Assembly: GCF_023015695.1 (NCBI RefSeq)
Contig: NZ_JALKAS010000001.1
Span: 2,356,001 to 2,420,000 of the forward strand
Origin: Jannaschia sp. S6380
GTDB lineage: Bacteria > Pseudomonadota > Alphaproteobacteria > Rhodobacterales > Rhodobacteraceae
Reading direction: 5' to 3'
DNA length: 64,000 nt
The notes beneath the pieces are model-generated. The model did no database searches. It was given only the letters and a program-made list of their open reading frames with translations, and was not told the DNA's origin. The first letter of the stretch is position 1; every line of letters begins with the position of its first letter. Of this stretch, positions 1-8,548 are shown in pieces. The translations under genes were made by a program, and so were the position numbers.

Positions 1-431
1 CTGGCCGCGCCGCCCGACAGCTGTGCGGCGAACCCGCCCAGCAGTTCGGTCGCGGCGCCGCCCTCCTCCTGCCGGACGGTGAAGCCGGCGGTGGACGCGT
101 ATTGATCGCGCGCCATCGTCCAGAGATACCCGCCCGTCAACGCCAGCGGCAGCAGCACCACCAGGATGAAACTCGCGATCACGCCCCAATGGCGCCTGCG
201 GACGCTTGCCGGCGCGGCGACGGGTCCGACCTCCACCGGGGGCGGCTTCGGCTTGCCGCCGCCCTTCTTGCCGCCGTTCTTGTTGTTCTCGCGCCGCTTT
301 GCCTGCCGGGCCTTGCGGGCCAGGCGCTCGGCGCGCTCCTCCTCGGTCTCGGGCGTGTCCGTGGCGGGCGGGGTCTCGGCCGCGGGGGGCAACGTCTCCG
401 GCGGGGTGTCGGAAGGGGCGCGGTCTGACAT
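1..431 (-). CDS. Capsule polysaccharide export inner-membrane protein (KpsE/BexC-like), N-terminal part
   Basis: The reverse strand is open from an ATG at 431 to the window edge, giving about 143 residues of a longer protein. The N-terminus is acidic and Pro/Thr/Glu-rich, followed by a lysine/arginine-rich stretch of about residues 35-60. One membrane helix lies near residues 77-95 (ASFILVVLLPLALTGGYL). After it comes a periplasmic start (DQYASTAGFTVRQEEGG) typical of the Wzz/KpsE/CtrB chain-length and export family. Such proteins link an ABC capsule exporter to the outer-membrane channel. The KpsM-like permease gene is divergent from it, 117 bases away, which supports the role. The C-terminus is outside the window, so the subfamily is uncertain. 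Confidence 0.72.
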   Translation of the reverse strand, partial: MSDRAPSDTPPETLPPAAETPPATDTPETEEERAERLARKARQAKRRENNKNGGKKGGGKPKPPPVEVGPVAAPASVRRRHWGVIASFILVVLLPLALTGGYLWTMARDQYASTAGFTVRQEEGGAATELLGGFAAQLSGGAA

Positions 432-548
432 GGGGATCGGGTGCTCGCTTGCCGGGACGCGCGACGGAAGATCCCCGGCGCGCGATTGCAGTTCCTGTGG
501 ATTTCTTAAATAGCTTGGGCGCAGATTGCCAGTTCCGCGAGGGAGGCC

Positions 549-1367
549 GTGCGCGACACAGAGACCATAAGACCGGCGCAGACGCCGAGGTTCCAGGTTC
601 CGCGCAACGGCAGCCGCGTGCGGTCCACGGTCGCGCTGACGCTGCGCGAGATGCAGGCCCGCTACGGCCGCTCGCCCGGCGGCTATGTCTGGGCCATACT
701 GGAGCCGCTGGGCATGATCGTGTTGCTGGCGTTCGGCTTCTCGCTGCTGCTGCGCCAGCCGTCCTTAGGCGACAGCTTCCTGCTGTTCTACGCGACGGCC
801 TTCCTGCCCTTCAACCTGTTCAGTCGGGTCCAGCTGACCGTCTCCTCGGCGCTGACCTACTCGCGCAACCTGCTGGTCTATCCGGTGGTGTCCTGGCTCG
901 ACGCGGTCGCGGCGCGGATCGTGCTCAACACGCTGACGGGCGTCCTGATTGCGACCCTGCTGCTGGGCGGGATCATCATCCTGCAGGACATCCACACGCG
1001 GATCGACATGGCCATCGTGATCGCGGTCTACGCCACGATCGTGGCGCTGGGGGCGGGAATGGCGATGGTCAACGCGGTCATCGCCGCCTATTTCCCGATC
1101 TGGAAGACGATCTGGAACATCGCGACGCGACCGCTCTTCCTGGCCTCGGGCATCATCTACCTGTTCGAGGAACTGCCCCGCGTCGCGCAGGACGTGCTGT
1201 GGTGGAACCCCCTCATTCACCTGACGGCGGCGATGCGGGCTGGGTTCTACCCGACCTACGACCCGCAATTCGTCTCGCCGGTCTTCCTGGCCGTGGTGAC
1301 GTTGGGGTTGCTGTTCTTCGGGCTGCTGCTGATGCGCCGGTTCAACGCGAAGGTGCTGGAGAAGTAA
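549..1367 (+). CDS. kpsM: Capsular polysaccharide ABC exporter, permease (KpsM-like)
   Basis: This 272-residue ABC-2 type permease should move an undecaprenyl- or lipid-linked capsule polymer across the inner membrane together with a KpsT ATPase. The N-terminal motif TLREMQARYGRSPGGYVWA and about six hydrophobic segments between residues 50 and 265 are typical of KpsM/BexB proteins. The start is a GTG with a good GGGAGG Shine-Dalgarno site a few bases upstream. The partner export protein is divergent at 1-431; no kpsT ATPase is visible in the window and it may lie to the left. The last 26 bases overlap the convergent glycosyltransferase gene. Confidence 0.85.
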   Translation: MRDTETIRPAQTPRFQVPRNGSRVRSTVALTLREMQARYGRSPGGYVWAILEPLGMIVLLAFGFSLLLRQPSLGDSFLLFYATAFLPFNLFSRVQLTVSSALTYSRNLLVYPVVSWLDAVAARIVLNTLTGVLIATLLLGGIIILQDIHTRIDMAIVIAVYATIVALGAGMAMVNAVIAAYFPIWKTIWNIATRPLFLASGIIYLFEELPRVAQDVLWWNPLIHLTAAMRAGFYPTYDPQFVSPVFLAVVTLGLLFFGLLLMRRFNAKVLEK

Positions 1368-2328
1368 GGAGGGCGCGGACGGCCGCGTGGTCGCGGTCGC
1401 GCCGCCCCGCGAGCCCGTCGCGCATCGCCGCGCGCCAGAGCTTCAGATAGGCGCGCCGGTCCGATCCGTAATGCCGCGCCCGCGCCAGCCAGATCGCCCC
1501 GAACGCGAGGAAGATCGCCGTGCCGGCCACGCGCCCGGCCGTCAGCCGATAGACGAACGCCCGGTTTCGATAGAGGTAGAACACCTTCCAGAGCGGCGCG
1601 ATGCGTCGCGCACCCACGATCGCCGTGGCGCAGTCATGCTCGAACACCACGTCCGGATCGAACCCGAGCGGGCCGGCACGACGCCCGAGCGCCAGCGAAT
1701 AGATCGTGTCATCGCCATAGATGAACAGCCTTCCGTCGGGATAGCCCGCGACCTCGACCGCGCGGCGCGACAGGAACGCGCCGACGAAGGACCCGCCGTC
1801 GATGTCGCGGGGGGCCCCGGCGTCATAGGCCTCGGGGCCGGCATGGAACGTCTCGCGCCCGCGCAGCAGGGTGCGCAGGATGCGGCCCCAGTCCCGGAAC
1901 GGGTCCAGAAGGGGGCGGTTCATCTCGCAGATCGTGCCGTCGGGATAGACCACCGCCGCGAACCAGGCGATGCGGTCGCCGCGATCCCGCGCGGCGAAGC
2001 GGGCCAGGGCATCGGGCCGCGGCCGGGCGTCGTCATCCATCAGGCAGAACCATTCGGCGTCGGTCCGTGCCATCGCATGGCGCAACCCCGCCTCGAACCC
2101 ACCGGCCCCGCCGACATTGGACGGCAGCGTCAGCACCTCCAGGCGCGGATCGTCTTGGGCGGCGAGCCAGTCCGCCGTGCCGTCGGTAGAGGCGTTGTCG
2201 ACCACCAGCACGCCGTCCAGATGCGCCGGATCCGCGTCGAGCAGACGCCGCAGCGTCCTTGCCAGCTGATCGCGGCGGTCGAATGTGACCACCACGGCCC
2301 AGAGCCCGGATCGGCGCCCCTCGGTCAG
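1342..2328 (-). CDS. Family 2 glycosyltransferase (galactofuranosyltransferase-like)
   Basis: GT-A glycosyltransferase of about 328 residues. Visible motifs: first beta strand LWAVVVTFDR, nucleotide-binding VVDNASTDGT, the metal-binding MDDDARP and a later YGDDTIYSL. A C-terminal hydrophobic segment (AGTAIFLAFGAIWLARA) may bind the membrane. The gene follows UDP-galactopyranose mutase directly, and the MDDDA motif resembles GlfT-type enzymes, so transfer of galactofuranose into a surface glycan is a reasonable inference. The start is unusual: no ATG, GTG or TTG lies in frame between the middle of glf and the first beta strand. A CTG overlapping the glf stop (CTGA, 2325-2328) is the best candidate. 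An ATG at 2613 would give an implausible out-of-frame extension inside glf. Confidence 0.8.
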   Translation of the reverse strand: MTEGRRSGLWAVVVTFDRRDQLARTLRRLLDADPAHLDGVLVVDNASTDGTADWLAAQDDPRLEVLTLPSNVGGAGGFEAGLRHAMARTDAEWFCLMDDDARPRPDALARFAARDRGDRIAWFAAVVYPDGTICEMNRPLLDPFRDWGRILRTLLRGRETFHAGPEAYDAGAPRDIDGGSFVGAFLSRRAVEVAGYPDGRLFIYGDDTIYSLALGRRAGPLGFDPDVVFEHDCATAIVGARRIAPLWKVFYLYRNRAFVYRLTAGRVAGTAIFLAFGAIWLARARHYGSDRRAYLKLWRAAMRDGLAGRRDRDHAAVRALLTSPAPSR

Positions 2329-3488
2329 AGCGGTGACCGCAGGAAAGGCGGCAACGAACGCCCTGCCGCATGTGCATCGAGATAGGCGCGCGCGGTGTCC
2401 AGCGCCTCCCGGATGCAGACATCCATGTCGAGATAGCGATAGGTGCCCAGGCGCCCCATGAAGGTCACGCCGCGCACGCCCTCGGCCAGGGAGACGTAGT
2501 CGCGCAGCATCGCCTTCTCGTGCACCTGGCGGATGGGGTAGTAGGGGATGTCGTCCGGCCCGCAGTCCCGCGACGTCTCGCGCGAGCAGATCGTGGCGGC
2601 GTGTTCCTCCCACGGGGCGAAGTGCTTGTGTTCGGTGATGCGGGTCTGCGGCACGTCGGCATCACCGTAGTTCATCACCGGCGTCCCCTGCCAGTCGCCC
2701 TGGGCCGTGAAATCCTCGAAATCGAGGGTCCGGTATCCCAGCCGCCCATGCGCATGGTCGAACCACGCGTCGAGCGGCCCCGACCAGAACAGGTGATCGC
2801 CCGGCCCGGTGTCCCCGGGCGCGTGCGGCTGGTTCAGCCTCAGGCCGATGCCGGGGTGGTCGAGCATGGCCTGCACGACGGCGGTATATCCGTCCTCGGG
2901 CATGCCCTGCCAGGGATGGGCGAAATAGCTGTCGTCATAGCTGAACCGAAGCGGCAACCGCTTGAGGATCGAGGCCGGCAGCTCGCGCGGCGAACAGCCC
3001 CACTGCTTCTCGGTATAGCCCTTGAAGAACGCCTCGTAGAGATCGGGCCCCACCATCGCCAGGGCCTGCTCCTCGAAGGATTTCGGATCGGTGATCGTGC
3101 GGTCCGCCTGTTCGGCGACGAAGGCCCGCGCCTCCTCGGGACGGAAAGTCGTGCCGAAGAACTGGTTGATCGTCAGCAGGTTGATCGGCAGCGAATAGAC
3201 CGCCCCCTGCGCCGTGGTCTGAACCCGGTGCCGGAACGGACGGAACCTGCCGAAACGGTTGACGTAGTCCCAAACCTCGGCATCGCCGGTGTGGAAGATG
3301 TGCGGCCCGTAGCGGTGGACCAGAACCCCCGTGTCCGCATCGCGCTCGGTGTGGCAATTGCCGGCGACATGGGGCCGGGCGTCGACCACCGTGGCGCGAT
3401 GCCCCGCCTCGGCCAGTTCGCGTGCGAGCACGGCGCCCGAAAAGCCCGCGCCGACGATATGGACATGCGACGCGCGGTCAGCGGGCAT
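2325..3488 (-). CDS. glf: UDP-galactopyranose mutase
   Basis: Flavoenzyme of 387 residues that interconverts UDP-galactopyranose and UDP-galactofuranose in the cytoplasm, supplying Galf for glycans. The FAD-binding Rossmann motif VGAGFSGAV is at residues 12-20 and the mutase hallmark YGPHIFHT at 60-67. RFSYDDSYF lies at 181-189, and the C-terminal FMGRLGTYRYLDMD is also typical. Length matches the family. It overlaps the upstream epimerase by 11 bases and the downstream glycosyltransferase by 4, so the three minus-strand genes probably form one transcript. Confidence 0.96.
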   Translation of the reverse strand: MPADRASHVHIVGAGFSGAVLARELAEAGHRATVVDARPHVAGNCHTERDADTGVLVHRYGPHIFHTGDAEVWDYVNRFGRFRPFRHRVQTTAQGAVYSLPINLLTINQFFGTTFRPEEARAFVAEQADRTITDPKSFEEQALAMVGPDLYEAFFKGYTEKQWGCSPRELPASILKRLPLRFSYDDSYFAHPWQGMPEDGYTAVVQAMLDHPGIGLRLNQPHAPGDTGPGDHLFWSGPLDAWFDHAHGRLGYRTLDFEDFTAQGDWQGTPVMNYGDADVPQTRITEHKHFAPWEEHAATICSRETSRDCGPDDIPYYPIRQVHEKAMLRDYVSLAEGVRGVTFMGRLGTYRYLDMDVCIREALDTARAYLDAHAAGRSLPPFLRSPL

Positions 3489-4434
3489 AGTAGGCGTGCG
3501 TCTCGGCGATGCCGCGTTCCAGATCGGTCACCCCGTCGCCCAGCAGGACGCGCACGTCGCGCGGGTTGGCGATGACGTCCCGGGGCTCGGTGGCCAACAG
3601 GTCCTCGGCCGGGACCTTCTCGTAGGCCAGGGGCTTGCCTGCGGCCTTCTCGACCGCCGCGATCACGTCCATCAGCGAGGTCGACCGCCCGCTGCCCAGC
3701 ATGTTGACCGGGTCCGTCTCCTCGCCCGCGGCCAGCTTGCGCGCCAGCGTGGCGATGCCGCGGCCGACATCGCCGGCATAGATGAAGTCGCGGCTCTGAC
3801 CGCCGTCGCCGTTGACGAACACCTGCCGCCCCTCGATGGCGGCGCGGGTGAAGGCATGGATCGCGCTCTTCTTGTTGTCGGAATAGCGCCCGAACACGTT
3901 GGTCAGGCGCACGACGCGGAACGTGCCGCCGCGCAGCGCGACCAGCTTCTCCAGGATCATCTCCTCGGCGGCCTTGGTCGCGCCATAGAAGTTCTTGGGG
4001 CAATAGGGGCTGTCGACCGACACTTCGAACGTGCCGTCGAACAGCGCGCCGGCAGTCGAGACGAGGATGAACCGGTCGCCGGGCCGCACGGCCTGCATCA
4101 CGAAACGCGACGGGTCGGCGATGTTGGCCTCGATGAAGTCGAGAGGGCGGTCCTTGCTTTCGGCCACCCGCGTCTCGCCGGCGAGGAACACGAAGGTGCG
4201 TCCGGCCGGACCCGCCTCCATCCCCTCCAGGAAGTCGATCGCGCCTTCGGACTGGTAGCCGCCCAGATGCATCGGCAGATCCAGCGCGTCATGCCCCGGT
4301 GCCGGGTTCGACAGGTCGTCGATCACCGACGGCGCAAGGTCGGCGAACCCGGCCTCCGTCCCGATCGCTTCGAGGATGTTGCGCCCGACGAAGCCGAGGC
4401 CGCCAACGAGGACGAGGGAGGAGGAGTTCTTCAT
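3478..4434 (-). CDS. NAD-dependent sugar epimerase/dehydratase (extended SDR)
   Basis: Extended short-chain dehydrogenase of 318 residues acting on a nucleotide sugar. The dinucleotide-binding glycine motif is GGLGFVG (residues 11-17). The catalytic triad candidates are S126 (VSTAG), Y150 and K154 (YGATK). The C-terminal half (RLTNVFGRY, FVNGDGGQSRDFIY) matches sugar-nucleotide epimerases such as GalE-like or 4,6-dehydratase-like proteins. The exact substrate cannot be told. It is the first gene of the epimerase-glf-GT2 unit and is divergent from sqdB with 197 bases between them, which likely hold both promoters. Confidence 0.82.
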   Translation of the reverse strand: MKNSSSLVLVGGLGFVGRNILEAIGTEAGFADLAPSVIDDLSNPAPGHDALDLPMHLGGYQSEGAIDFLEGMEAGPAGRTFVFLAGETRVAESKDRPLDFIEANIADPSRFVMQAVRPGDRFILVSTAGALFDGTFEVSVDSPYCPKNFYGATKAAEEMILEKLVALRGGTFRVVRLTNVFGRYSDNKKSAIHAFTRAAIEGRQVFVNGDGGQSRDFIYAGDVGRGIATLARKLAAGEETDPVNMLGSGRSTSLMDVIAAVEKAAGKPLAYEKVPAEDLLATEPRDVIANPRDVRVLLGDGVTDLERGIAETHAYYAR

Positions 4435-4631
4435 AGGACCGGATCACCAGAATTGCCTGCGGACCGCCCCCGGGGCCGTCCGATGCGGCGGATACCTACG
4501 GATGGGGCGGTCGGGTTGCAAACGGCGAATTTCCGCTTGGGCGGGGAGTCGCGGAGGTCGTTTGCCATGTCCGGGTTTTGCGACGATATAGCCCCGCAAT
4601 CCATAGGTCGATTCGAAGAGGAAGCAGCACG

Positions 4632-5789
4632 ATGAAGGTCATCATTCTGGGCGGGGACGGGTTCTGCGGCTGGCCGAACGCGCTGTATCTCTCCGCACGC
4701 GGGCACGACGTCACGATCGTCGACAACCTGTCGCGCCGCGAGATCGACCTGGAGCTAGAGGTCGAGAGCCTGACGCCGATCCGGCCCATCGGCGAACGGC
4801 TGCGCGTCTGGAAGGAGATGACGGGCAACGAGATCAAGTTCCACAACTTTACCGTGGGCCAGCACTATCACCGCCTTCTGACCCTGTTCCAGGAGGAGCA
4901 GCCCGACGCCGTCGTGCATTTCGCCGAGCAGCGCGCCGCGCCCTATTCGATGAAGTCCGCCGCGCACAAGCGTTACACCGTGTCGAACAACCTGAACGCC
5001 ACCAACGACGTGCTGGCCGCGATCGTTGAATCGGGCCTCGACATTCACCTGGTCCATCTCGGCACGATGGGCGTCTACGGCTACGGCACGGCGGGCATGC
5101 AGATCCCCGAGGGCTACCTGAAGGTACGCATCGACACGCCGGCCGGCGAAAGCGAGCAGGAGATCCTGTACCCGACGAACCCCGGCTCGATCTACCACAT
5201 GACCAAGAGCCAGGATCAGCTGTTCTTCCACTTCTACAACAAGAACGATCAGGTGCGGATCACCGACCTGCACCAGGGCATCGTCTGGGGGACCCAGACC
5301 GAGGAGACGCGCCGCGACGAACGGCTCATCAACCGCTTCGACTATGACGGCGACTACGGCACGGTCCTGAACCGGTTCATCATGCAGGCCGCGGTCGACT
5401 ATCCGATGACCGTCCACGGCACCGGCGGCCAGACCCGCGCCTTCATCCACATCCAGGACACCTGCCGCTGCATCGAACTGGCGCTCGAGAACCAGCCGCA
5501 GAAGGGCGAGCGGGTGAACATCCTCAACCAGATGACCGAGACCCACCGCGTCCGCGACCTCGCCAAGATGATCGCCGACCGGATGGACGCCGAGATCGCC
5601 TATCTTGAGAATCCCCGGAACGAGGCCGACGAGAACGACCTGCACGTGGCCAATGACAGGTTCCTGGGTCTGGGCCTCGACCCGATCAAGCTGTCGGACG
5701 GCGTGATGGAGGAGGTGCGCGACATCGCCGCGAAATACGCCGACCGCTGCGACCGCACCAAGATCCCCTGCGTCTCGCTCTGGCGCTGA
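4632..5789 (+). CDS. sqdB: UDP-sulfoquinovose synthase
   Basis: This 385-residue SDR enzyme makes UDP-sulfoquinovose from UDP-glucose and sulfite. The sequence carries the family hallmarks: [10 protein letters not shown] near the N-terminus, [15 protein letters not shown] at 95-109, [11 protein letters not shown] with the catalytic-type Thr145, and Tyr188/Lys192 in YHMTK. The C-terminal CVSLWR ending is also typical. The start is the ATG preceded by GAGGAAG; longer in-frame extensions have no family support. The known use is the sulfolipid SQDG, for which Rhodobacter sphaeroides uses sqdB with a glycogenin-like (GT8) protein, SqdD. Here a GT8-containing protein lies two genes away, so either sulfolipid or a sulfonated surface glycan is possible. 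Confidence 0.94.
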   Translation: MKVIILGGDGFCGWPNALYLSARGHDVTIVDNLSRREIDLELEVESLTPIRPIGERLRVWKEMTGNEIKFHNFTVGQHYHRLLTLFQEEQPDAVVHFAEQRAAPYSMKSAAHKRYTVSNNLNATNDVLAAIVESGLDIHLVHLGTMGVYGYGTAGMQIPEGYLKVRIDTPAGESEQEILYPTNPGSIYHMTKSQDQLFFHFYNKNDQVRITDLHQGIVWGTQTEETRRDERLINRFDYDGDYGTVLNRFIMQAAVDYPMTVHGTGGQTRAFIHIQDTCRCIELALENQPQKGERVNILNQMTETHRVRDLAKMIADRMDAEIAYLENPRNEADENDLHVANDRFLGLGLDPIKLSDGVMEEVRDIAAKYADRCDRTKIPCVSLWR

Positions 5790-5814
5790 CCGAGCCTCGC
5801 GCGACCCGATTGGC

Positions 5815-5838
5815 GGGCGGCTCCCGGCGGGGCCGCCC
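5815..5838. terminator. GC hairpin between convergent sqdB and sulfotransferase genes
   Basis: A 7-base perfect stem (GGGCGGC/GCCGCCC) with a 10-base loop sits in the 58 bases between the two convergent stop codons. It can act as a terminator for both directions. There is no clear T-run on either side, so intrinsic termination is not certain. Confidence 0.5.
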
Positions 5839-5847
5839 GTCTTGCCT

Positions 5848-6561
5848 TCAGGCGCGCCGGCTGACGTTCCGCGGCCGTATCGGCCGCCCCGGATCGCGCA
5901 CCCCGCAAAAGGCCGCGAGCCGCCCATGGTCGCGCAACTCCTCCATCCGCAGTTCCAGGCAATCCTCGGGGAAGGCGTCCGCCGCGGCGCGGAAGTTGCG
6001 CCAAGCCCGGTCGCGGCGCGCGGTCACCTGTGCGATGCGGGTGTCGGGCCGCGTCCGCCATTGGCGACAGCCTGGATAGGTCTCGGGATGCGTCTCCTCC
6101 CAATGGCGGACGCTCTCCAGCCAGTCCTGCAGCGGGCGATCGACCCAGATGAACCGCGCCCGTGGCGCCAAGGCACGGATCAGCACCGGGTGGACCTGTC
6201 CGTGGCCGAAAGGCGCATCGGCGAAGATGTCGAACGGCGTCATCAGCAGGGCGACGCGGGCGAACCTGCGCCGCACCTCCGCGCCCCGGGACGCGAGGAA
6301 GGCCGCGGCGTCGTCGAAACCCGCCATCCGCGCCTCCCACCGGGCGAAGGCATCGCGGCGTGCGCGGGGCAGCGCGGCGCAATAGGGCATGACCGCGCGC
6401 CCCGCACCCAGATCGGCAAGCGCGCGGCCGACCGTCGTGGTCGCCGTCTTGTAGGGCGAGACGACGAAATAGGATGGACGCCGCCGCCAGATTTCCAGAT
6501 ATTCGCTCTCGTCGGGGGTCAGGGGCGTCGGCATGCCGGGCCTCGTCGTGATGTCGGACAT
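5848..6561 (-). CDS. Sulfotransferase-family protein
   Basis: A 237-residue protein with the P-loop-like PAPS-binding segment SPYKTATTTVG at residues 35-45, in the place where cytosolic and carbohydrate sulfotransferases have their 5'-phosphosulfate loop. A later VDRPLQDWLESV resembles the 3'-phosphate-binding region. It probably moves a sulfuryl group from PAPS to a sugar. Its ATG lies five bases after the stop of the DUF4422-GT8 gene, so the two are co-transcribed and likely act on the same glycan. The substrate is unknown and family assignment rests on these motifs only. Confidence 0.68.
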   Translation of the reverse strand: MSDITTRPGMPTPLTPDESEYLEIWRRRPSYFVVSPYKTATTTVGRALADLGAGRAVMPYCAALPRARRDAFARWEARMAGFDDAAAFLASRGAEVRRRFARVALLMTPFDIFADAPFGHGQVHPVLIRALAPRARFIWVDRPLQDWLESVRHWEETHPETYPGCRQWRTRPDTRIAQVTARRDRAWRNFRAAADAFPEDCLELRMEELRDHGRLAAFCGVRDPGRPIRPRNVSRRA

Positions 6562-6566
6562 GCCGC

Positions 6567-8417
6567 CTAGCGCTGCCGATCGCGCAGCGCCGCGTGAACC
6601 CGCAGGAGCACGGGCTTGAGCACGGGGAATCGCTCGGCCAGCTTGCGGCCGGTCTCGACCACGGACCCGCGGCGCCCCGGCGCGGTCTGGACCCGCTGCC
6701 GCGCCAGCACCTCGGCGTAGAACGGGGTCTGCATGATGGCTGCCCAGTAGTGCTGCGCCATCGGGACGGCCACGCGGTTCCACGGCTTGTAATCGCCCGC
6801 GGCGTAATGGACCAGTCGCGGCGCGGACCTGGCCTGCATCGCGCGCCGGTGGTTCGGCGCGGGCACCCGGTTGTAACCCGCGCGGATCGTGTTGAACACG
6901 TTCCATTCGTCGGGAAGCACGTGCAGGTCGTCCTTGAAATGCATGTTCAGGATGTCCTGGTCCCGGAACAGGTAGCGCCCCTTCTCCGCCGCCGCGAAAA
7001 GCGTGCGCCCGGTGGCCGCGACGTCCATGCGGGTGAAATCGAACAGCAGCAGCCCGGCGTTGAAGTAGCGGGCGATCTGATCGTCGCTCAGGCCCAGAAC
7101 CTCGCGGTGATAGGTCCGCAGGTCCGGCACCTCGGGGTCGACGGTCGGGGTCGCGCCGGTCAGCGTTCGGGTCATGATGTGGTCGGTCACGGCCCCCAGC
7201 GCGGCCCCGCCCATGTCCGTGTCGAACAGCGCGCAGACGTCGTCCAGCGCGATCATGTCGACGTCGAGATACAGCAGCCGGTCCAGCCCGGGCAGCAGGT
7301 CGAACAGCAGGAACCGGTTGTAGGTGGCGTTCGACGGCGCACGGCTGGCCGACCGATAGGCGCCGCCGAAGGTCTCGCCCGCGTTGATCGGGTGCAGCGT
7401 CGCACGGGGATGGATCGCCACCACCTCGCCCAGCAGTTCCAGATCGACGGGCGCGATGTCCGAATGCAGGAAGAACAGGTTTATCCGCCGCGCGGGGTCG
7501 GCGCGCGACAGCACCGATTGCAGCATCGCGGCCGTATGCGGAAGATAGGCCCGGTCGGCCGAGAAGGCGATGTTGACGTCCTCGGGCCCGTTGCAACGGT
7601 CGTCGCTGACATAGGGATTGAACAGGGCGTTCGACGTGTTGATGATATGGACCTCGCGGACCCGCAGGTTCGGGCGCCGGGCCCGCAGGTACCGCATGTA
7701 CACGCCCAGCAGCCGTTCGGCCAGAAACCCCAGATAGCGCGCTTGCGTGGGCGAGTAGTGGGTCCGTTGCAAATCGGTCACGGCCACCCGTTCCAGGATG
7801 TCGAAGAGCCATTCGCAATAGCCATCGAAGATGTCCCGCCGCATCAGGAAGATATTGCCGAGATAGATCCGGCGATGCGCAGCCTCGGCCTCGAACGCGT
7901 CGAGATGGGCGGGGTGGAACTCGGCGATCACCGCGCGCAACCGGTCGAAATCGGCGGGCGCGTGGCCGCGACGATAATTCGTCTCGACCGTCCGACCCAT
8001 CGTGTGCCGTCGCGGCAAAATGACGTCCCAGTCGTCGCCGTGCTCGGCCAGCCAGTCCGACGTGCGGGCGGCCCAATCCCGCGCGTCGAAGCGGGGCACG
8101 AACAACTCCGCCTGCGCCCCCTCCGCCGTGCCCGCCATGTCCAGCATGCGGCGATAGTGCATCAGGCCGATACGTGCGCTTGTTCGGTCATTCTTCCACG
8201 CCCAGTAGAGGGCCGTCAGCTCGCAATAGGCGGGGTTCCGCGCCGAGATGTTGTCACCCGTGTCGTCGCCGATCATCCCGTCCAGGGGCGCGGCGGCGCG
8301 CGCCCGTCCGACATGGATCGGGACCACGAAATCGGCGTCGATGACGGGGGCCGGCGCGTGAAACGCAGCATAGACGGCGGTCTTTCGGCTCAATTCCAGC
8401 TCCGGGCCTTGGCGCAT
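6567..8417 (-). CDS. Two-domain glycosyltransferase: DUF4422 plus GT8
   Basis: A 616-residue fusion. The first part (about residues 25-260) carries DUF4422 features: PIHVGRA, GDDTGDNISARNPAYCELTALYWAWKN split by short gaps, and IGLMHYRRML. DUF4422 proteins are predicted glycosyltransferases. The second part (about 280-530) is a GT8 domain starting NIAFSADRAYLPH, with the DxD metal motif LYLDVDMIAL and the C-terminal LHVLPDEWNVFN and VHYAAGDYKPW typical of glycogenin/LgtC-like enzymes. It may add two sugars in sequence. The neighbours (sulfotransferase downstream, sqdB convergent) suggest a sulfated or sulfonated glycan or glycolipid. The divergent tup operon starts 131 bases away. Confidence 0.82.
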   Translation of the reverse strand: MRQGPELELSRKTAVYAAFHAPAPVIDADFVVPIHVGRARAAAPLDGMIGDDTGDNISARNPAYCELTALYWAWKNDRTSARIGLMHYRRMLDMAGTAEGAQAELFVPRFDARDWAARTSDWLAEHGDDWDVILPRRHTMGRTVETNYRRGHAPADFDRLRAVIAEFHPAHLDAFEAEAAHRRIYLGNIFLMRRDIFDGYCEWLFDILERVAVTDLQRTHYSPTQARYLGFLAERLLGVYMRYLRARRPNLRVREVHIINTSNALFNPYVSDDRCNGPEDVNIAFSADRAYLPHTAAMLQSVLSRADPARRINLFFLHSDIAPVDLELLGEVVAIHPRATLHPINAGETFGGAYRSASRAPSNATYNRFLLFDLLPGLDRLLYLDVDMIALDDVCALFDTDMGGAALGAVTDHIMTRTLTGATPTVDPEVPDLRTYHREVLGLSDDQIARYFNAGLLLFDFTRMDVAATGRTLFAAAEKGRYLFRDQDILNMHFKDDLHVLPDEWNVFNTIRAGYNRVPAPNHRRAMQARSAPRLVHYAAGDYKPWNRVAVPMAQHYWAAIMQTPFYAEVLARQRVQTAPGRRGSVVETGRKLAERFPVLKPVLLRVHAALRDRQR

Positions 8418-8548
8418 GTGGGCAGGTCGCGGCCTCTATCGGGCGTTCCGGTGTCTGTCAACGCGGGCCGACCGACCCGACGGCGCCCGGGCGAGAACGG
8501 GGTTGATCGTGCCGCTGCGCGCGGGCCAAGTGGCGCGCGGAGGGGACG

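Noticed and set aside
2329..2613. Longer GT2 frame starting at the ATG 2613
   Set aside because: The extension lies wholly inside glf out of frame, is Arg/Gly/His-rich and has no glycosyltransferase features.
8418..8548. Molybdenum-cofactor riboswitch ahead of tupB
   Set aside because: I could not find the conserved riboswitch core or a convincing set of stems in these 131 bases.
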